A stretch of DNA of 64,000 nucleotides, from the NCBI RefSeq assembly GCF_964340395.1, contig NC_135557.1, positions 25,832,614 through 25,896,613 on the forward strand, read 5' to 3'. Below the pieces are notes generated by a model. It made no database searches, was not told the origin of the DNA, and saw only the letters and a list, made by a program, of their open reading frames with translations. Below, piece by piece: positions 21,401 through 31,762 of the stretch. Position numbers and translations under genes: made by a program. Numbering within the stretch: position 1 is the first letter of the stretch; each line of letters opens with the position of its first letter. The stretch comes from Glandiceps talaboti. Taxonomy: Eukaryota; Hemichordata; Enteropneusta; Spengelidae.

Positions 21401-24400
21401 AAATATTCAGTCTACATTATTAAATGAAATATTCAGTCTGCTTTATCAAATGAAATATTCAGTCTACATTATCAAATGAAATATTCAGACTGCTTTATCA
21501 AATGAAATATTCAGTCTACATTATCAAATGAAATATTCAGACTGCTTTATCAAATGAAATATTCAGTCTGCTTTATTAAATGAAATATTCAGTCTGCTTT
21601 ATCAAATGAAATATTCAGTCTACATTATTAAATGAAATATTCAGACTGCTTTATCAAATGAAATATTCAGTCTGCTTTATTAAATGAAATATTCAGTCTA
21701 CATTATCAAATGAAATATTCAGACTGCTTTATCAAATGAAATATTCAGTCTGCTTTATTAAATGAAATATTCAGTCTGCTTCATTAAATGAAATATTCAG
21801 TCTACTTTATCAAATGAAATATTCAGTCTACATTATCAAATGAAATATTCAGACTGCTTTATCAAATGAAATATTCAGACTGCTTTATCAAATGAAATAT
21901 TCAGTCTACTTTATTAAATGAGATATTCAGTCTACTTTATTAAATGAAATATTCAGTCTGCTTTATTAAATGAAATATTCAGTCTGCTTTATCAAATGAA
22001 ATATTCAGTCTACATTATTAAATGAAATATTCAGACTGCTTTATCAAATGAAATATTCAGTCTGCTTTATCAAATGAAATATTCAGTCTACATTATCAAA
22101 TGAAATATTCAGACTGCTTTATCAAATGAAATATTCAGTCTGCTTTATTAAATGAAATATTCAGTCTGCTTCATTAAATGAAATATTCAGTCTACTTTAT
22201 CAAATGAAATATTCAGTCTACATTATCAAATGAAATATTCAGACTGCTTTATCAAATGAAATATTCAGACTGCTTTATCAAATGAAATATTCAGTCTGCT
22301 TTATCAAATGAAATATTCAGTCTGCTTTATCAAATGAAATATTCAGTCTACATTATTAAATGAAATATTCAGTCTGCTTCATCAAATGAAATATTCAGTC
22401 TACTTTATCAAATGAAATATTCAGTCTACTTTATCAAATGAAATATTCAGTCTGCTTCATTAAATGAGATATTCAGTCTGCTTTATTAAATGAAATATTC
22501 AGTCTGCTTCATTAAATGAAATATTCAGTCTACTTTATCAAATGAAATATTCAGACTGCTTCATTAAATGAAATATTCAGTCTACTTTATTAAATGAAAT
22601 ATTCAGACTGCTTCATTAAATGAAATATTCAGTCTACTTTATTAAATGAAATATTCAGTCTACTTTATTAAATGAAATATTCAGACTGCTTCATTAAATG
22701 AAATATTCAGTCTACTTTATTAAATGAAATATTCAGTCTACTTTATTAAATGAAATATTCAGTCTACTTTATCAAATGAAATATTCAGTCTGCTTCATTA
22801 AATGAGATATTCAGTCTACATTATTAAATGAAATATTCAGTCTGCTTTATCAAATGAAATATTCAGTCTACATTATCAAATGAAATATTCAGTCTGCTTC
22901 ATCAAATGAAATATGCTGTTACTTCCAATCTGTTTGATAAACAATCTCTCATACTAAGGTATACACAGGTACACCATGATGTATACCAGCTAGTATATTC
23001 TGCTAATTCCTTTTCATTTATTTATACTTTTTTTCTGAAAATTTTTCATGTACTTACAAATAACTGTCCCTTCCCAATACTATGTCAAAGGTCAAAGGTC
23101 ATTAAAGGGATCAATGACGGTACTACTGGTAGACCTATTTTTAAAACAGCAAGTATTAATATTAATATTAAAACATGTTTAATATCTGAGTGAAGCCAAT
23201 CTCATATTTTTCTATTTTTTCATTTACATGAATATAGTTTCAATATTTTCATTTATTACTTTATTTTTACAATATTTTTATTTATGAATCCCATATTTTT
23301 ACAATATTTTCATTTATAAGTCCCACATTTTTACAATATTTTCATTTATGAGTCCGATATTTTTACAATATTTTCATTTATGATATCAGTCCCATATATT
23401 TACAATATTTTCATAGACTCCCATATTTACCTACATTTTCATTTATAAATTCCATATCTTCCTACATTTTCATTTAAGTGTCCCATATTTACAATATTTT
23501 TATTTGAGTCCCATATTTCTTTTAATATTTTCATTTGAGTCCCATGTTTTTCAATATTTTCATGAGCTCTAGATTTTTTAATATTTTCATTTATGAATCC
23601 CTAGTTACTTCTATTTTCATTAATATGACTCCCATATTTTCTCAACAAATTAAATTACAATTTAAAAAATTTAAACACATCTATTAAAAAAAATCGAGAC
23701 TGAATCACATAACAGTTCTTGATCTTTTAATTCTTCAGTCTGCCCTTTCCATTGACAATTCTTACATTTATTACCATGGCAACAATATTAGTGAATGAGA
23801 TTTCTGAACCCTTGGAATTATCCAATAATCAGATACAACCATTACCTTTGAGTGGCTCAGAATCATGTCATTTTGACTTCAATAAGAACAGAAATGATGT
23901 ACAGGGCAGATAACGTAAGTAAATCTGTCACTTCAGACCAATCCAAAATAAAAGTAATAATGAGCCGTATTTTTTAATATTTTGTAATCTTAGCCTCACA
24001 AAACCTAGTGATATTTTTGCTAGAAAACATTTTATGATTCCAAAGACTATTTTTTGCATACTTGACAACCTAGTACACTGCTTTAAAGCACAGAATATGT
24101 TTATGTCAATATTTTTTATTTAATTTTGATATTTTTGTGTATTTCAATACCAGCAAAAAATCATAACAATTTGGCTTTAGTGAAAATATCTGTACAGTAA
24201 CTTCTATCAAACAGAACATGTTCAAGGCATTCGGCTTAAATCTGTACAATAACTTCTATCTTACAGTAACTTCTATCAAACAGAACATGTTCAAGGCATT
24301 CGGCTTAAATCTGTACAGTAACTTCTATCAAACAGAACATGTTCAAGGCATTCGGCTTAAATCTGTACAGTAACTTCTATCTTACAGTAACTTCTATCAA

Positions 24401-27400
24401 ACAGAACATGTTCAAGGCATAAGGCTTAAAATCTGTACAGTAACTTCTATCAAACAGTAACTTCTATCAAACAGTAACTTCTATCAAACAGAACATGTTC
24501 AAGGCATAAGGCTTAAATCTGTACAGTAACTTCTATCAAACAGTAACTTCTATCAAACAGTAACTTCTATCAAACAGTAACTTCTATCAAACAGAACATG
24601 TTCAAGGCATAAGGCTTAAAATCTGTACAGTAACTTCTATCAAACAGTAACTTCTATCAAACAGTAACTTCTATCAAACAGAACATGTTCAAGGCATTAG
24701 GCCTAAATCTGTACAGTAACTTCTATCAAACAGAACGTGTTCAAGGCATAAGGCTTAAAATCTGTACAGTAACTTCTATCAAACAGTAACTTCTATCAAA
24801 CAGAACGTGTTCAAGGCATTAGGTTTAAAATCTGTACAGTAACTTCTATCAAACAGACCGTGTTCAAGACATTAGGTTTAAAATCTGTACAGTAACTTCT
24901 ATCAAACAGACCGTGTTCAAGACATTAGGTTTAAAATCTGTACAGTAACTTCTATCAAACAGAACGTGTTCAAGACATTAGGTTTAAAATCTGTACAGTA
25001 ACTTCTATCAAACAGACCGTGTTCAAGACATTAGGTTTAAAATCTGTACAGTAACTTCTATCAAACAGAACGTGTTCAAGACATTAGGTTTAAAATCTGT
25101 ACAGTAACTTCTATCAAACAGAACATGTTCAAGACATTAGGTTTAAAATCTGTACAGTAACTTCTATCAAACAGACCGTGTTCAAGACATTAGGTTTAAA
25201 ATCTGTACAGTAACTTCTATCAAACAGACCGTGTTCAAGACATTAGGTTTAAAATCTGTACAGTAACTTCTATCAAACAGAACGTGTTCAAGGCATTAGG
25301 TTTAAAATCTGTACAGTAACTTCTATCAAACAGAACATGTTCAAGACATTAGGCTTAAAATCTGTACAGTAACTTCTATCAAACAGAACATGTTCAAGAC
25401 ATTAGGCTTAAAATCTGTACAGTAACTTCTATCAAACAGAACATGTTCAAGGCATTAGGCCTAAACAAAGTTTGGTTCTGTTTACTCGACCCCACCTAGT
25501 TTTCACAGGTGACCCTTAACTTTTTTTTAAGTATTCAAGAAAAATAAAATTGCAAAAATTGTGAAGTCTCGTGAGAAATAGTGGATGTAGAAACTGACAT
25601 CAACTATTCCTGTATTGTGTTCTCAATGTCTGTATTTGTGCTGTAAACACACACTGACAGATAATTTTTCAGTGCCTCTGACATGGCTATTAATAACGCT
25701 TGGCACAGCAGATAAATAGGGATACGATAAGATAAAGCTTTATTACAACCATATAGAAATTTGACAATTCTATTTGGGTACATAAGTGTAATAAAGATAT
25801 CAAAGAGCACTACAATGAAATAGGCTAATGTTAGAAGTATATAAGTAAAGCAAAACATGTTGGAAGTATAAGAGATTCATATTACATTTCATCCCTCGAT
25901 AAGAAAATTGTATGGCTTCTTTACATAATAGTTCACATTCATAAACAAATTTGATGTTCCCCTGGCATTTCATGTACACATAAAAAGGCCATAAAACTGT
26001 TCTTATCAAACCATGGAATGTAACTGTAAATCTCTGCTGTTCCAACATTCTGTGCCATGTGTTATTAATCCAATTAATTTGTTTAGTTTCCCTATTTGTA
26101 GCAGGTTCTCTTTGTCAATTCTTCAATGTCAGCAGTTGTAACCTTCCACACATACAAGTAAGTCTGTCTGTGGTTTGACTTTGTGTATTTTTACTGTAAA
26201 TGGATAGGTTTTATTTGTCAATGCTTCATTGTCAGCAGTTGTAGCCTTCCACACATACAAGTAAGTCTGTCTGTGGTTTGACCGTGTATTTTTACTGTAA
26301 ATGGATAGGTTTTATTTGTCAATGCTTCATTGTCAGCAGTTGTAGCCTTCCACACATACAGGTAAGTCTGTCTGTGGTTTGACTTTGTGTATTTTTACTG
26401 TAAATGGATATTAGGTTCTATTGTCAATGCTTCAATGTCAGCAGTTGTAACCTTCCACACATACAAGTAAGTCTGTCTGTGGTTTGACTTTGTGTGTTTT
26501 TACTGTAAATGGATATTACGTTCTATTGTCAATGCTTCTATGTCAGCAGTTGTAACCTTCCACACATACAAGTAAGTCTGTCTGTGGTTTGACTTTGTGT
26601 GTTTTTACTGTAAATGGATATTACGTTCTATTGTCAATGCTTCTATGTCAGCAGTTGTAACCTTCCACACATACAAGTAAGTCTGTCTGTGGTTTGACTT
26701 TGTGTATTTTTACTGTAAATGGATATTAGGTTCTATTGTCAATGCTTCAATGTCAGCAGTTGTAACCTTCCACACATACAAGTAAGTCTGTCTGTGGTTT
26801 GACTTTGTGTATTTTTACTGTAAATGGATATTAGGTTCTATTGTCAATACTTCAATGTCAGCAGTTGTAACCTTCCACACATACAAGTAAGAGTGTCTGT
26901 GGTTTGACTTTGTGTATTTTTACTGTAAATGGATATTAGGTTCTATTGTCAATGCTTCAATGTCAGCAGTTGTAACCTTCCACACATACAAGTAAGAGTG
27001 TCTGTGGTTTGACTTTGTGTATTTTTACTGTAAATGGATATTAGGTTCTATTGTCAATGCTTCAATGTCAGCATTTGTAGCCTTCCACACATACAAGTAA
27101 GTCTGTCTGTGGTTGATTTTGTGTTGATTTTACTGTAATGGATAGATTCTATTGTCAATGCTTCAATGTCAGCAGTTGTAACCTTCCACACATACAAGTA
27201 AGTCTGTCTGTGGTATGACTTTGTGTATTTTTACTGTAAATGGATATTAGGTTCTATTGTCAATACTTCTATGTCAGCAGTTGTAACCTTCCACACATAC
27301 AAGTAAGTCTGTCTGTGGTTTGACTTTGTGTATTTTTACTGTAAATGGATATTAGGTTTATTTGTCAATGCTTCAATGTCAGTAGTTGTAACCTTCCACA

Positions 27401-29129
27401 CATACAAGTAAGTCTGTCAGTAGTTTGACTTTGTGTATTTTTACTGTAAATGGATATTAGGTTCTATTGTCAATGCTTCAATGTCAGCAGTTGTAACCTT
27501 CCACACATACAAGTAAGTCTGTCTGTGGTTTGACTTTGTGTATTTTTACTGTAAATGGATATTAGGTTCTATTGTCAATACTTCAATGTCAGTAGTTGTA
27601 ACCTTCCACACATACAAGTAAGAGTGTCTGTGGTTTGAATAGTGTTGATTTTGCTATAAATGGATATAAATGTTACTAATGCTCTTAAAGTGGCCATATG
27701 GACCCAATGATAAATTGATATTTATTTTAGATCGTCAATTGATATAACAACTCTAGTATTTTTTCTTACTTAAAATGTGAAACAACATATATCAAGTCCT
27801 TGTTTGTGGGTCAATAAACTGCCAAATATTAAACAATGTGTAAAATACTTATCACAATATGTAATATAACAAACTAATGACACTATTTTTAGATTTTTGC
27901 ACTTGATTGAGATACAAACACAGAGTTTATTGATGCTGTTTCACATGGTGTCTTTTAAATTAGGAAAACATGAGAAAGATTCATCCATTCGGATATTATG
28001 ACTTTGTACCATTAAAGTGGCCATATGGATGAGGATTTGGTATTTATTTGGGGATTTATCATGGCTTCCTACTTGGAAAATCAATGTGAAACAACATTGA
28101 TAAAATCTGTGTAGTCAAGTTACACACTGAATGTTCATGAGTCCTGAGGCCTATACCATTACAGTATAAAATAGCTCACATGAATATTCAGGGTGTAATT
28201 TTGACAACATTACATGTATTTCTGCTGACTCCCATGATGCAATAGCCCATAGCAAAGACATCTGTCAGTGTTTTCTGCTACACTTTCACAGGCATAAGTA
28301 TGGGCACAGAGAACATACAAATATCCCAAGTACACCACACTAGCACTCACGGTATCATGGGATTCTGTCATATCATACACCCAGGATCACTTCCACTGCA
28401 ATTCAATGGAGAGCACACACATCAAACCCAGACAATACTAGTGTCCATATCATGCCACAGCATACCCAACCTCACCCTAACCTGCCCAAATATGGCAAGC
28501 GGCCTCGCTCATCAATATCAGTTTGCTCAGTGATTTAGCTTTGTTAATTTCTCTAGTATATTTATGTTTTCTTGCAAAAAAAATAATATTTCACTGTTTT
28601 ATATTTAAAAAAACATTAACGATCAAGTCACGCATCATATTTTATAAATGTGCAGCCCCCTGAGACACTCATTTCTTTTGAGAGTCCGCCCCAATATACA
28701 ATGTTGCAATTTAAACCGTAAAGAAATCACACGACATTGTACACGCTATACATCTTTTAAATTCATCGACTTGGCCAAATTGCAATTTTATGAGAGACAT
28801 GTTAATGCCACATGGATCTGGTAAAACATTGAAAACATTTAATTTGTACAAACGATGACATAATTCCTCTCGTTGCTCGAAACGTTTTTACAGAAAACTC
28901 ATGCCATGATGACACGTTTCAATTTGACAGTTTGGATTGGTACAAATTGTTGATGCATGCCACATAGATGACATGGACGAGATTTTGTTGTGATTCAGTC
29001 TGTGATTGGACGATACAGTCATTTGTTACTATAATCTCTCATCTCAACATTTACGTATTCTATTTACCCATTGTAGGCAGCCTCTTGATCTGACTTGACA
29101 AGATAATGTAACATGTCTCACAAAGACTG

Positions 29130-29181
<52 letters not shown>

Positions 29182-31679
29182 GTACTATGTAGCTTTTAGT
29201 CGTGACAATGTTAACTCAGCCACGTGATATTGCATGTTCATTTCTCTCATCATCGGCGTACCAGGTGTAGAACATATGTTTGGTATTCGTAAACATGTAC
29301 GTAATGTATAATAACACTTATGTACAGATAATGTTTTGAATTTAATCAGGGTGGTTCTAAATTATGGATACATGACATTACTAATAAATTTGTAGATATG
29401 ACTTGATTTCCACAATCTCTGGACCATGGTTAGGTCTATCTGGAGTGAAATTGATTTGGAAATGCCATTTTATCTTAATAGGATCCACTAGCAACCATTC
29501 TTTTATGGGTTTGTTTGGGTTTTTTTTTCCATTTTTTGTATAATAATTCTTTATTACTTAATAATAATTCTTTATTACTTAACATGCTGTGGAAAGCATG
29601 GTATAGTAAACACAATACAATACAATACAAGACAAAAATACAATACACATTACTTGTCTGCTGAGGATATCTTTCGAGATGTATCTAAAAGGAATTTGGC
29701 AAAAGGAAGGTTATCATCTGAACTTAGAATATACTAAAATTTCTCTTTACTGTTTAAAGTATTAAAATAAGCACATTTCAAAGATATCGAAGAAAATAAA
29801 ACCTCTCTCTCATTTTCGTGTTGTGGGCAGTCAATAATAAAATGATATTCATCTTCAACCATTGAGGGGCAATACTTGCAAAATCTTTCATTGGCAGGAA
29901 TTTTCGGCATGCACCTTCTACCCAACTCTATTTGTAAATGAAAATCAGAGACTCTAAATTTTGTAATTAATCTACGACAAGTGGGATTCTTAATCTTGAT
30001 TAGGTAGTTTTCTAGTTTGAATACAGATTTAAAAGTTCTATAAGTTCTAAGTTTGTTTTTATCACTACCATTTCTTCTAACATCATTAAATAAATCATTA
30101 AACCAAGATTTACAAAAATCTTTGCATAGATTGTCCTGAATTGTATTAAGGGTAGAATTAAAATTACAAATACAAGACCAAATATTGCTCTCACTATATT
30201 TATCAAGCATATCTGTTATATAGTTTCCCCAATTTGAATAACGCATGGAAGATAAGTATGCTGACTTTAATAAACAATCATCACTAATAAATAATCTATG
30301 CCAATACTTCAACATATGCTTAATAATAACAAAATTCACAGGAAAATGCCCCAATTCCCCTATAATTCCATTAATTGGAGCTCTCTTAGAAACACCCAAT
30401 AAAAATCTATACTAATAATAATATACTGATAATAATCTATAATGATACTGGTTAGCTGAGTGAGAATTGCCAACATTGTTAACGAAGATTAATAATTCTT
30501 AGATAAGAGATATTATCTCAATCTTAAAATCTTACCCATATGCCTCATGTGTTGCATTTCTGAACACAATCTAAGCGTATGACATTGACAAACTAAAGTT
30601 GATTATTCTGTAGCATTGTTTGGGGAAATCATTGTCAATGAACAAAATCTATCACAAGTTACTACTGAACAGCCAAATATTGCCTCGTTGTCCACATTGT
30701 GAAGCACACTTGTTACAATAGCAGAAATAGTGAAGGAGCATTAGTCCTTCTAAAGTCTAGTACAGGTAGACTTGGTACTCAGTGTGTGTTCAATATTGTT
30801 CGGGGAGCAGATCAGATAATGTCCTCGATAAAAGTTATATAAGCCAGGTTAATAAGTCACTGGTGAAGGCAATGTAAAGTTTCAGCTCTCAAAAATGTCT
30901 TAAAATTCGTCTCCAAGAATGATTATCACATAAATACAAATCGCTGTTCAAGTTCATTTATGGGTCACGTGCCACGGTACCCGAGCCTGGTTGTAAAGGG
31001 GTCATTTCAGGTCAATTTTTGAACCGAAATGCCACACATATTGTACGCACTTGCATTGTAATTTACGCACATACAAATAAAACAGCTAACACAGAGTGGA
31101 AGTAACGGACTTGTGCGTTAGATTGCAATATTTGGGGGAAAGGAACACACAACAAACAAAGAGGGAACTGGCATTTTGATACGCATAACTTATATATTTT
31201 GCCGTGATATTTTGAAATGGGTACATGTTAGTACACATTCACTGTGTTTGTGTGTACGTTGCGGTCACTGGTTGTTTACTTTTTTATTGCGTTTGTTGTC
31301 GCAATACTCGCAGTCTACTAACCATACTCTTACCTTCTATCTTCATACCGGTATTCAAGCACTTCTGAAATCGACAATATTGGCAATTGTTTCGACTAAA
31401 TTTCGTCACTTCGCAGCCCTTGTTTGATTTACACGTGTATTTTGGCTCCAGTTGTTTTTGTATGGTTCGCTTGAAGAAGCCCTTACACCCTTCGCATGAA
31501 TAAACCGAATAATGATAGCCTGTAGCTCTATCTGAACACACCAAACATAGAAAGTCGCTTGTTGTCGTAACGGCATGTGTTGGTGATTTGTCGCTTTTCG
31601 ATTTCAACGGACGATCATTAATAACACCGGGAGATGTCGAGGACAAACTGTCCTCGTCAACCAGTTGCACCGACGCCAT
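15193..31679 (-). CDS. Orphan nuclear receptor, complete, 5 exons, 432 aa
   Basis: Zinc-finger transcription factor with a ligand-binding domain (LBD). Exons (transcript order): 31679-31334, 21125-20778, 18894-18714, 17420-17233, 15428-15193; all GT-AG, phases agree, total 1299 nt, exactly 433 codons with stop. Residues 1-44 form the N-terminus. The DNA-binding domain (about 45-115) has CLVC, P-box [11 protein letters not shown], and second-finger Cys at 83, 89, 99, 102 ([10 protein letters not shown]). The hinge follows ([18 protein letters not shown], then an 11-Ser run). The LBD (about 212-432) has the signature [20 protein letters not shown] and ends in the AF-2 core LVSEMM. The finger and hinge recall NR2, NR5, NR6 and ERR receptors, but I cannot assign a subfamily. 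Two residues are inserted between the fingers (QLEPKYTC), and the usual CGD and HYG are CSD and HYS. Start: ATG in good context (AACATGG). Confidence 0.93.
15655..15835 (-). repeat. Dispersed retroposon fragment with (AATC)n tail
   Basis: tcaatcaatcaatcaatc is followed by tgcatttgtaaagcgacag and gaggcgccgtacag..tgctctggagaa..ttttgaaggcgtt. The block recalls a repeat I have seen in several marine invertebrate genomes. The microsatellite at the low-coordinate end would be the 3' tail of a minus-strand insertion (inference). Confidence 0.5.
16059..17265 (-). repeat. ~31 copies of the receptor exon 4 end plus 5' splice site
   Basis: Unit of 39 bp (41 bp in the three copies nearest the exon). On the coding strand: TTTTCTAAAT..TAGTACTTACTT + ACCCAG|GTAAGTCTG. 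The proximal copies match the coding exon end ([10 protein letters not shown]) almost perfectly; distal ones have lost two bases (GCAATAG to TATAG). The 338-codon open frame on the plus strand ([13 protein letters not shown] repeated) follows from the 39-bp period and is not a gene. Confidence 0.95.
17233..17420 (-). CDS. Nuclear receptor exon 4: LBD mid-part
   Basis: Acceptor TTTATAG, donor CCCAG|GTAAGT. Encodes [16 protein letters not shown] through [18 protein letters not shown]. The last 32 exon bases plus the donor are the founder of a ~31-copy array that fills the start of the next intron. Reading past the donor gives GKSVF then a stop. Confidence 0.94.
17500..18150 (+). repeat. ~100-bp satellite-like family A, copy 1
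   Basis: Five to six units containing agtaagagataggggaacac, tagattttggtgcatcac and gtggcacatcaaattggctt. The same family lies inverted at 40110-40605, including the left flank (tagccaaattttgtt, actgggatttcttgtg). So it is a dispersed repeat with internal tandem structure. Confidence 0.9.
18304..18420 (+). repeat. Half copy of MITE family M
   Basis: acagaacccaatga, gtgtaagtgtggcatactca, ggggtatta and tgcagt..ttctgtggctgtactttcat match the left arm of the inverted-repeat element at 40725-40907. Confidence 0.75.
18535..18665. repeat. ~65-bp tandem duplication in receptor intron 3
   Basis: Two copies containing actggtgaagtcggtctgat. Confidence 0.9.
18714..18894 (-). CDS. Nuclear receptor exon 3: LBD helices 3-5
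   Basis: Acceptor ACCTGCAG, donor ACAG|GTAAGG. Encodes [40 protein letters not shown] and [20 protein letters not shown]. This holds the nuclear receptor LBD signature (W, P-x-F, L, DQ, LL). Confidence 0.95.
18965..19310. mobile_element. Foldback family F, copy 1 (uninterrupted)
   Basis: Inverted arms: cttcattcagccaagg..gacctaagg..cccttgtcactac and its near complement ending tggctgaaagaag (18970-19085). Common sequence continues to about 19310 (agaaccaatgacgtaac, gtcgtgatgtagaatga). It matches 48733-50090, where two insertions interrupt it. Confidence 0.8.
19310..19570. repeat. ~62-bp minisatellite
   Basis: Four copies of tatttgaccttatcactgtt..atttcctatgggaaggcac. Confidence 0.92.
19879..20395. 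repeat. 33-bp minisatellite, open in several frames
   Basis: About 15.5 copies of aggaagtagagtgccaccat + ggtatacaccgac. Because 33 is a multiple of three and the unit lacks stops, both strands show 200-codon open frames. Every unit contains GCCACCATGG. It lies within receptor intron 2; no protein family resemblance. Confidence 0.95.
20778..21125 (-). CDS. Nuclear receptor exon 2: hinge
   Basis: Acceptor TTTACAG, donor GGAT|GTAAGT. Joins exon 1 to restore Ala in [14 protein letters not shown], a T-box-like extension. Then come a Lys/Arg-rich stretch (KQKVKKPR), a low-complexity Ser run from TCA/TCG repeats, and the LBD start ([19 protein letters not shown]). A 26-bp array of about 68 copies abuts the acceptor. 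Confidence 0.93.
21126..22912 (-). repeat. 26-bp minisatellite, ~68 copies, abutting the receptor exon 2 acceptor
   Basis: Unit on the plus strand: aaatgaaatattcagtctgc + tttatc. Four variable positions are shuffled among copies (tttatc/tttatt/ttcatt/acattat). On the coding strand the last unit blends into CATTTCTCTTTACAG, so the array reaches to ~10 bases from the splice site. Confidence 0.95.
23089..23101 (+). promoter_or_regulatory. Perfect DR1 (AGGTCA-A-AGGTCA) in receptor intron 1
   Basis: Perfect direct repeat with one-base spacing, the classical site for RXR, HNF4 and COUP type receptors. It lies in the first intron of a receptor gene. A second perfect copy is at 47557-47569. Binding is not shown. 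Confidence 0.4.
23190..23640. repeat. Degenerate ~32-bp repeat
   Basis: About 13 diverged copies of cccatatttttacaatattt + tcatttatgag. Confidence 0.85.
24175..25465. repeat. ~53-bp array with an inner 17-bp sub-repeat
   Basis: About 22 units of ctgtacagtaacttctatca + aacagaacatgttcaaggca. In some units cagtaacttctatcaaa is itself repeated two to four times. Variants change smoothly along the array (GAACATGTTC, GAACGTGTTC, GACCGTGTTC). Confidence 0.95.
25466..25600 (-). repeat. Dispersed repeat B, partial copy 1
   Basis: Shares ccacctagtttt, aagtattcaagaaaaa, aaaattgtgaagtctcg and agaaatagtggatgt with 42470-42800 (reverse complement) and 46395-46715. Confidence 0.75.
25715..25850 (-). repeat. 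Dispersed repeat D, copy 2
   Basis: Reverse complement of 887-1016, with a clearer tail (gataagataaagctttatt). Matching stops near 25850. Sequence on to 26045 has no recognised family. Confidence 0.65.
26095..27650 (+). repeat. ~103-bp array carrying donor-like CAA|GTAAGTCTG
   Basis: About 15 units: caatgcttcaatgtcagcag, ttgtaaccttccacacatac, aagtaagtctgtctgtggtt and gactttgtgtatttttactg. Nearly all contain CAAGTAAG(T/A), a good 5' splice-site match on the plus strand, opposite to the host gene. The first unit follows ctatttgtag, acceptor-like. No coding match. Confidence 0.92.
27690..28090. repeat. Dispersed foldback family C, copies 1 and 2
   Basis: aaagtggccatatgga occurs at about 27698 and 28013, with gtgaaacaaca, tcaagtccttgtttgtgg and ggcttcctactt. 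The same parts make an inverted-repeat element at 53620-53935 and a fragment at 36840-36960. Confidence 0.7.
28091..29125. other. Receptor intron 1, nothing recognised
   Basis: An open frame at 28300-28533 has no family resemblance and no splice context. No repeats seen. Confidence 0.4.
29127..29180. repeat. (TCAA)n microsatellite
   Basis: About 13 uninterrupted TCAA units. Confidence 0.95.
29535..30405 (-). mobile_element. Non-LTR retrotransposon, C-terminal fragment of the polymerase ORF
   Basis: Open for 221 codons (30399 to 29734). Includes [24 protein letters not shown], a region ending [15 protein letters not shown], and a Cys-His motif [18 protein letters not shown]. This arrangement is typical of the region after the reverse transcriptase domain in CR1/Jockey-like LINEs (clade not resolved). 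The 3' end carries a duplicated aataattctttattacttaa tail. 5'-truncated; the reverse transcriptase and endonuclease are absent. Sits in receptor intron 1, same orientation as the gene. Confidence 0.85.
30406..31333. other. Receptor intron 1, start region
   Basis: No repeat or exon recognised between the LINE fragment and receptor exon 1. Confidence 0.4.
31334..31679 (-). CDS. Nuclear receptor exon 1: start and DNA-binding domain
   Basis: Encodes residues 1-115: [10 protein letters not shown] to GMKIE, including both zinc fingers. Donor AG|GTAAGA. The open frame extends eight codons further 5' but has no earlier ATG (a TTG stands at 31703), so the ATG at 31679 is chosen. The 10.2-kb intron that follows holds five large arrays. 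Confidence 0.95.
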
Positions 31680-31754
31680 GTTTGTATGTATGATATAGGT
31701 CAAACATGCCTTATATGTACAGAGTAATAAACCACTAACCTAGGGGGTATGTAT

Positions 31755-31762
31755 TATTTATA
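31755..31762 (-). promoter_or_regulatory. TATA box of the nuclear receptor gene
   Basis: Reverse strand reads GGGTATAAATAATAC, about 76 bases upstream of the chosen ATG. This predicts a short leader of roughly 45-50 bases if transcription starts ~30 bases downstream. Sequence match only. Confidence 0.5.

Noticed and set aside
28300-28533. 77-codon open frame with His-rich peptide
   Set aside because: No family resemblance, no splice sites, no neighbouring exon.
31679-31703. Eight extra N-terminal codons for the receptor
   Set aside because: Open, but the upstream codon is TTG, not ATG; the ATG at 31679 has a better context.
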